From positions 21,790,029 through 21,854,028 of the forward strand of contig NC_133933.1 in NCBI RefSeq assembly GCF_031877795.1: a stretch of DNA of 64,000 nt, read 5' to 3'. The DNA comes from Strix aluco (lineage: Eukaryota > Chordata > Aves > Strigiformes > Strigidae). Shown piece after piece: positions 62,932-64,000 of this stretch. The notes beneath the pieces were generated by a model, which saw nothing but the letters and a program-made list of their open reading frames with translations, did no database searches and was not told the DNA's origin. A program made the translations under genes and the position numbers. Numbering within the stretch: position 1 is the stretch's first letter; each line of letters opens with the position of its first letter.

Positions 62932-63857
62932 GTGAGTGACAGTGACGTGCACCCAGGCATTGGGCTGTCTGGGCCAGTGCTCTCCCTCAGAGCCCAGCTG
63001 GCTCCTCAGGCTCACGTCACGGGGTGGGGTGGGAAGCAGAGGCACCGCTTTGCTTGTGCAGCGTTTTGCAACTTGGCTTATTTTCTGAGCTGGCCCTCTA
63101 CCCTCTGGAAACAGCCCTTGCACAAGCTGTGCACTGTCAAAGGAGTGAGGCAAAGCGTGGGCTGAGGGGGCGGCTGTGTGTAGACAGTTGATCCCGTTTG
63201 GTCCCAGGAAGCCCCAAGTGCAGTTCTGGCAGAGCTGGGCTGTCGCTCCCTGCTCTGGAGAAGCCCCGTGTCTGCGACAGTGCTCCTCAGCCCAGGGGGA
63301 TCCCAAAGGCTGTAGAGCTGCAGGATCAAAAGGGGCTCCTGGAGAGATGCAGCTCGGTGATGAGCAGAGCCTCCTTGGCTTTGACCTTCTCTGTTCTCCA
63401 TCTGTCCAGGGAGAGCAGAAAGACTTGCTTTTTCCTACTCCCCCTGCTCAGCCCCTGTCAGTCTCTGAGCTCCTGGGTGCAGTGGGAGCCTCTTTTTGGG
63501 AAGGCCCAAGAACAAGGGGAGAGCTGCTTTTTGGACAGGTCCTCCTGGTGTCAGAGTGGCCTGAGGTCCTGGTCTTTGCCTCCAGCCCCTCTTCCAGCTG
63601 ATCAGGGGGGGACAGCCCTGCTGTCTGTGTACTCCAGCTGCTGGGACTGGAGCACAGCTACAGAAAGGGGCCCTTGGGAGTGGGAGGAAGCAGAGGCATC
63701 AGCCTGATGCCTTCTGCTTCTGCTAGAAAACCGCTTTCCATGTTGAGAAGCGAACCTGACCCCAGAGGTCTGGGTTTTAGCACTGCGGGGTGGGGAAGCA
63801 GCCCAACACCTAGTTGGTGGCAGCGGGGTGTGATACTGGTTCTCCTTTCTTCTGCAG

Positions 63858-63899
63858 CTCGCAAGAGAGGAGAGAGCTCTGGCTGGACGCCATCCTCAG
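63858..63899 (+). CDS. PH-domain exon continuing ARHGAP20-like gene
   Basis: After acceptor tcttctgcag, 42 bases read CSQERRELWLDAIL (first codon shared with the preceding exon) and end at AG/GTAAG. This corresponds to the carboxyl helix of the PH domain (ELKEKWL type). Together with 62761-62931 it completes a PH-domain end. The gene continues past the window. Confidence 0.5.
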
Positions 63900-64000
63900 G
63901 TAAGCCCCGCTGCAGTAGCAAACCTCTGGCGCCAGTGTGGCAGTTGGTGAGATGCTCCAGCTCAGCTGAAAGGCAGCTCGAGAGCTGGGGGAGAGGTACC

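Noticed and set aside
62347-63306. 319-codon minus-strand open frame
   Set aside because: GC-rich antisense shadow overlapping the PH-domain exon; no domain and no conserved motif.

Overview
This is vertebrate nuclear DNA from a bird. CR1 retrotransposon copies and avian-type ERV LTRs are interspersed with a split, intron-rich gene whose introns host snoRNAs. GC-rich minisatellites and two CpG islands are also present. One LTR type and the PH-domain gene at the right end hint at a neoavian, possibly passerine, bird, but this is inference.

Layout. (1) 1-26.7 kb, + strand: nearly the whole WDR43 gene (UTP5 homologue, small-subunit processome). Eighteen exons can be placed, exon 1 being cut by the window edge, and every junction keeps frame. 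Introns 3, 4, 5 and 9 each carry a box C/D snoRNA. The four fall into two pairs resembling human SNORD53 and SNORD92, which also sit in WDR43. Introns 2 and 3 hold antisense CR1 copies, the second split by a solo LTR with a 5-bp target duplication. (2) 26.7-30.7 kb: intergenic. (3) 30.75-40.10 kb, - strand: a structurally complete gammaretrovirus-like provirus with two LTRs about 4% diverged by eye, a tRNA-His-type PBS, a PPT, a frameshifted gag, a fully open pol reached through a UAG readthrough layout, an unexplained Cys-rich frame between pol and env, and an env broken twice. (4) 40.1-44.3 kb: intergenic. (5) 44.3-48.3 kb, + strand: a decayed ERVK-like provirus (5' LTR, gag, RNase H, integrase, env scraps) with another LTR nested in its integrase and no 3' LTR. 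(6) 48.8-49.25 kb: G-rich minisatellite. (7) 50.2-52.9 kb, + strand: a compact, apparently intact five-exon acrosin-like serine protease, with a relic of its exon 4 about 2 kb upstream. (8) 53.1-54.2 kb: an alternating CA/CG tract and a 21-bp minisatellite with 26-unit higher-order organisation. (9) 54.6-55.0 kb: an ERVK solo LTR with a 6-bp target duplication. (10) 57.3-57.85 kb: a CpG island with no recognised gene. (11) 61.2-64 kb: a possible terminal coding exon and two exons of a PH domain resembling ARHGAP20-like proteins, running off the right edge.

WDR43 and its intronic snoRNAs work in the same process. WDR43 belongs to the rRNA-processing machinery, and the snoRNAs are predicted to methylate two neighbouring nucleotides of 28S rRNA. 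The rest of the window is mobile DNA, satellite DNA and small GC-rich genes. I found no new defence system or operon-like unit. The least explained items are the pol-env intervening frame of the provirus, the acrosin exon relic, the 26-unit higher-order minisatellite and the unassigned CpG island.
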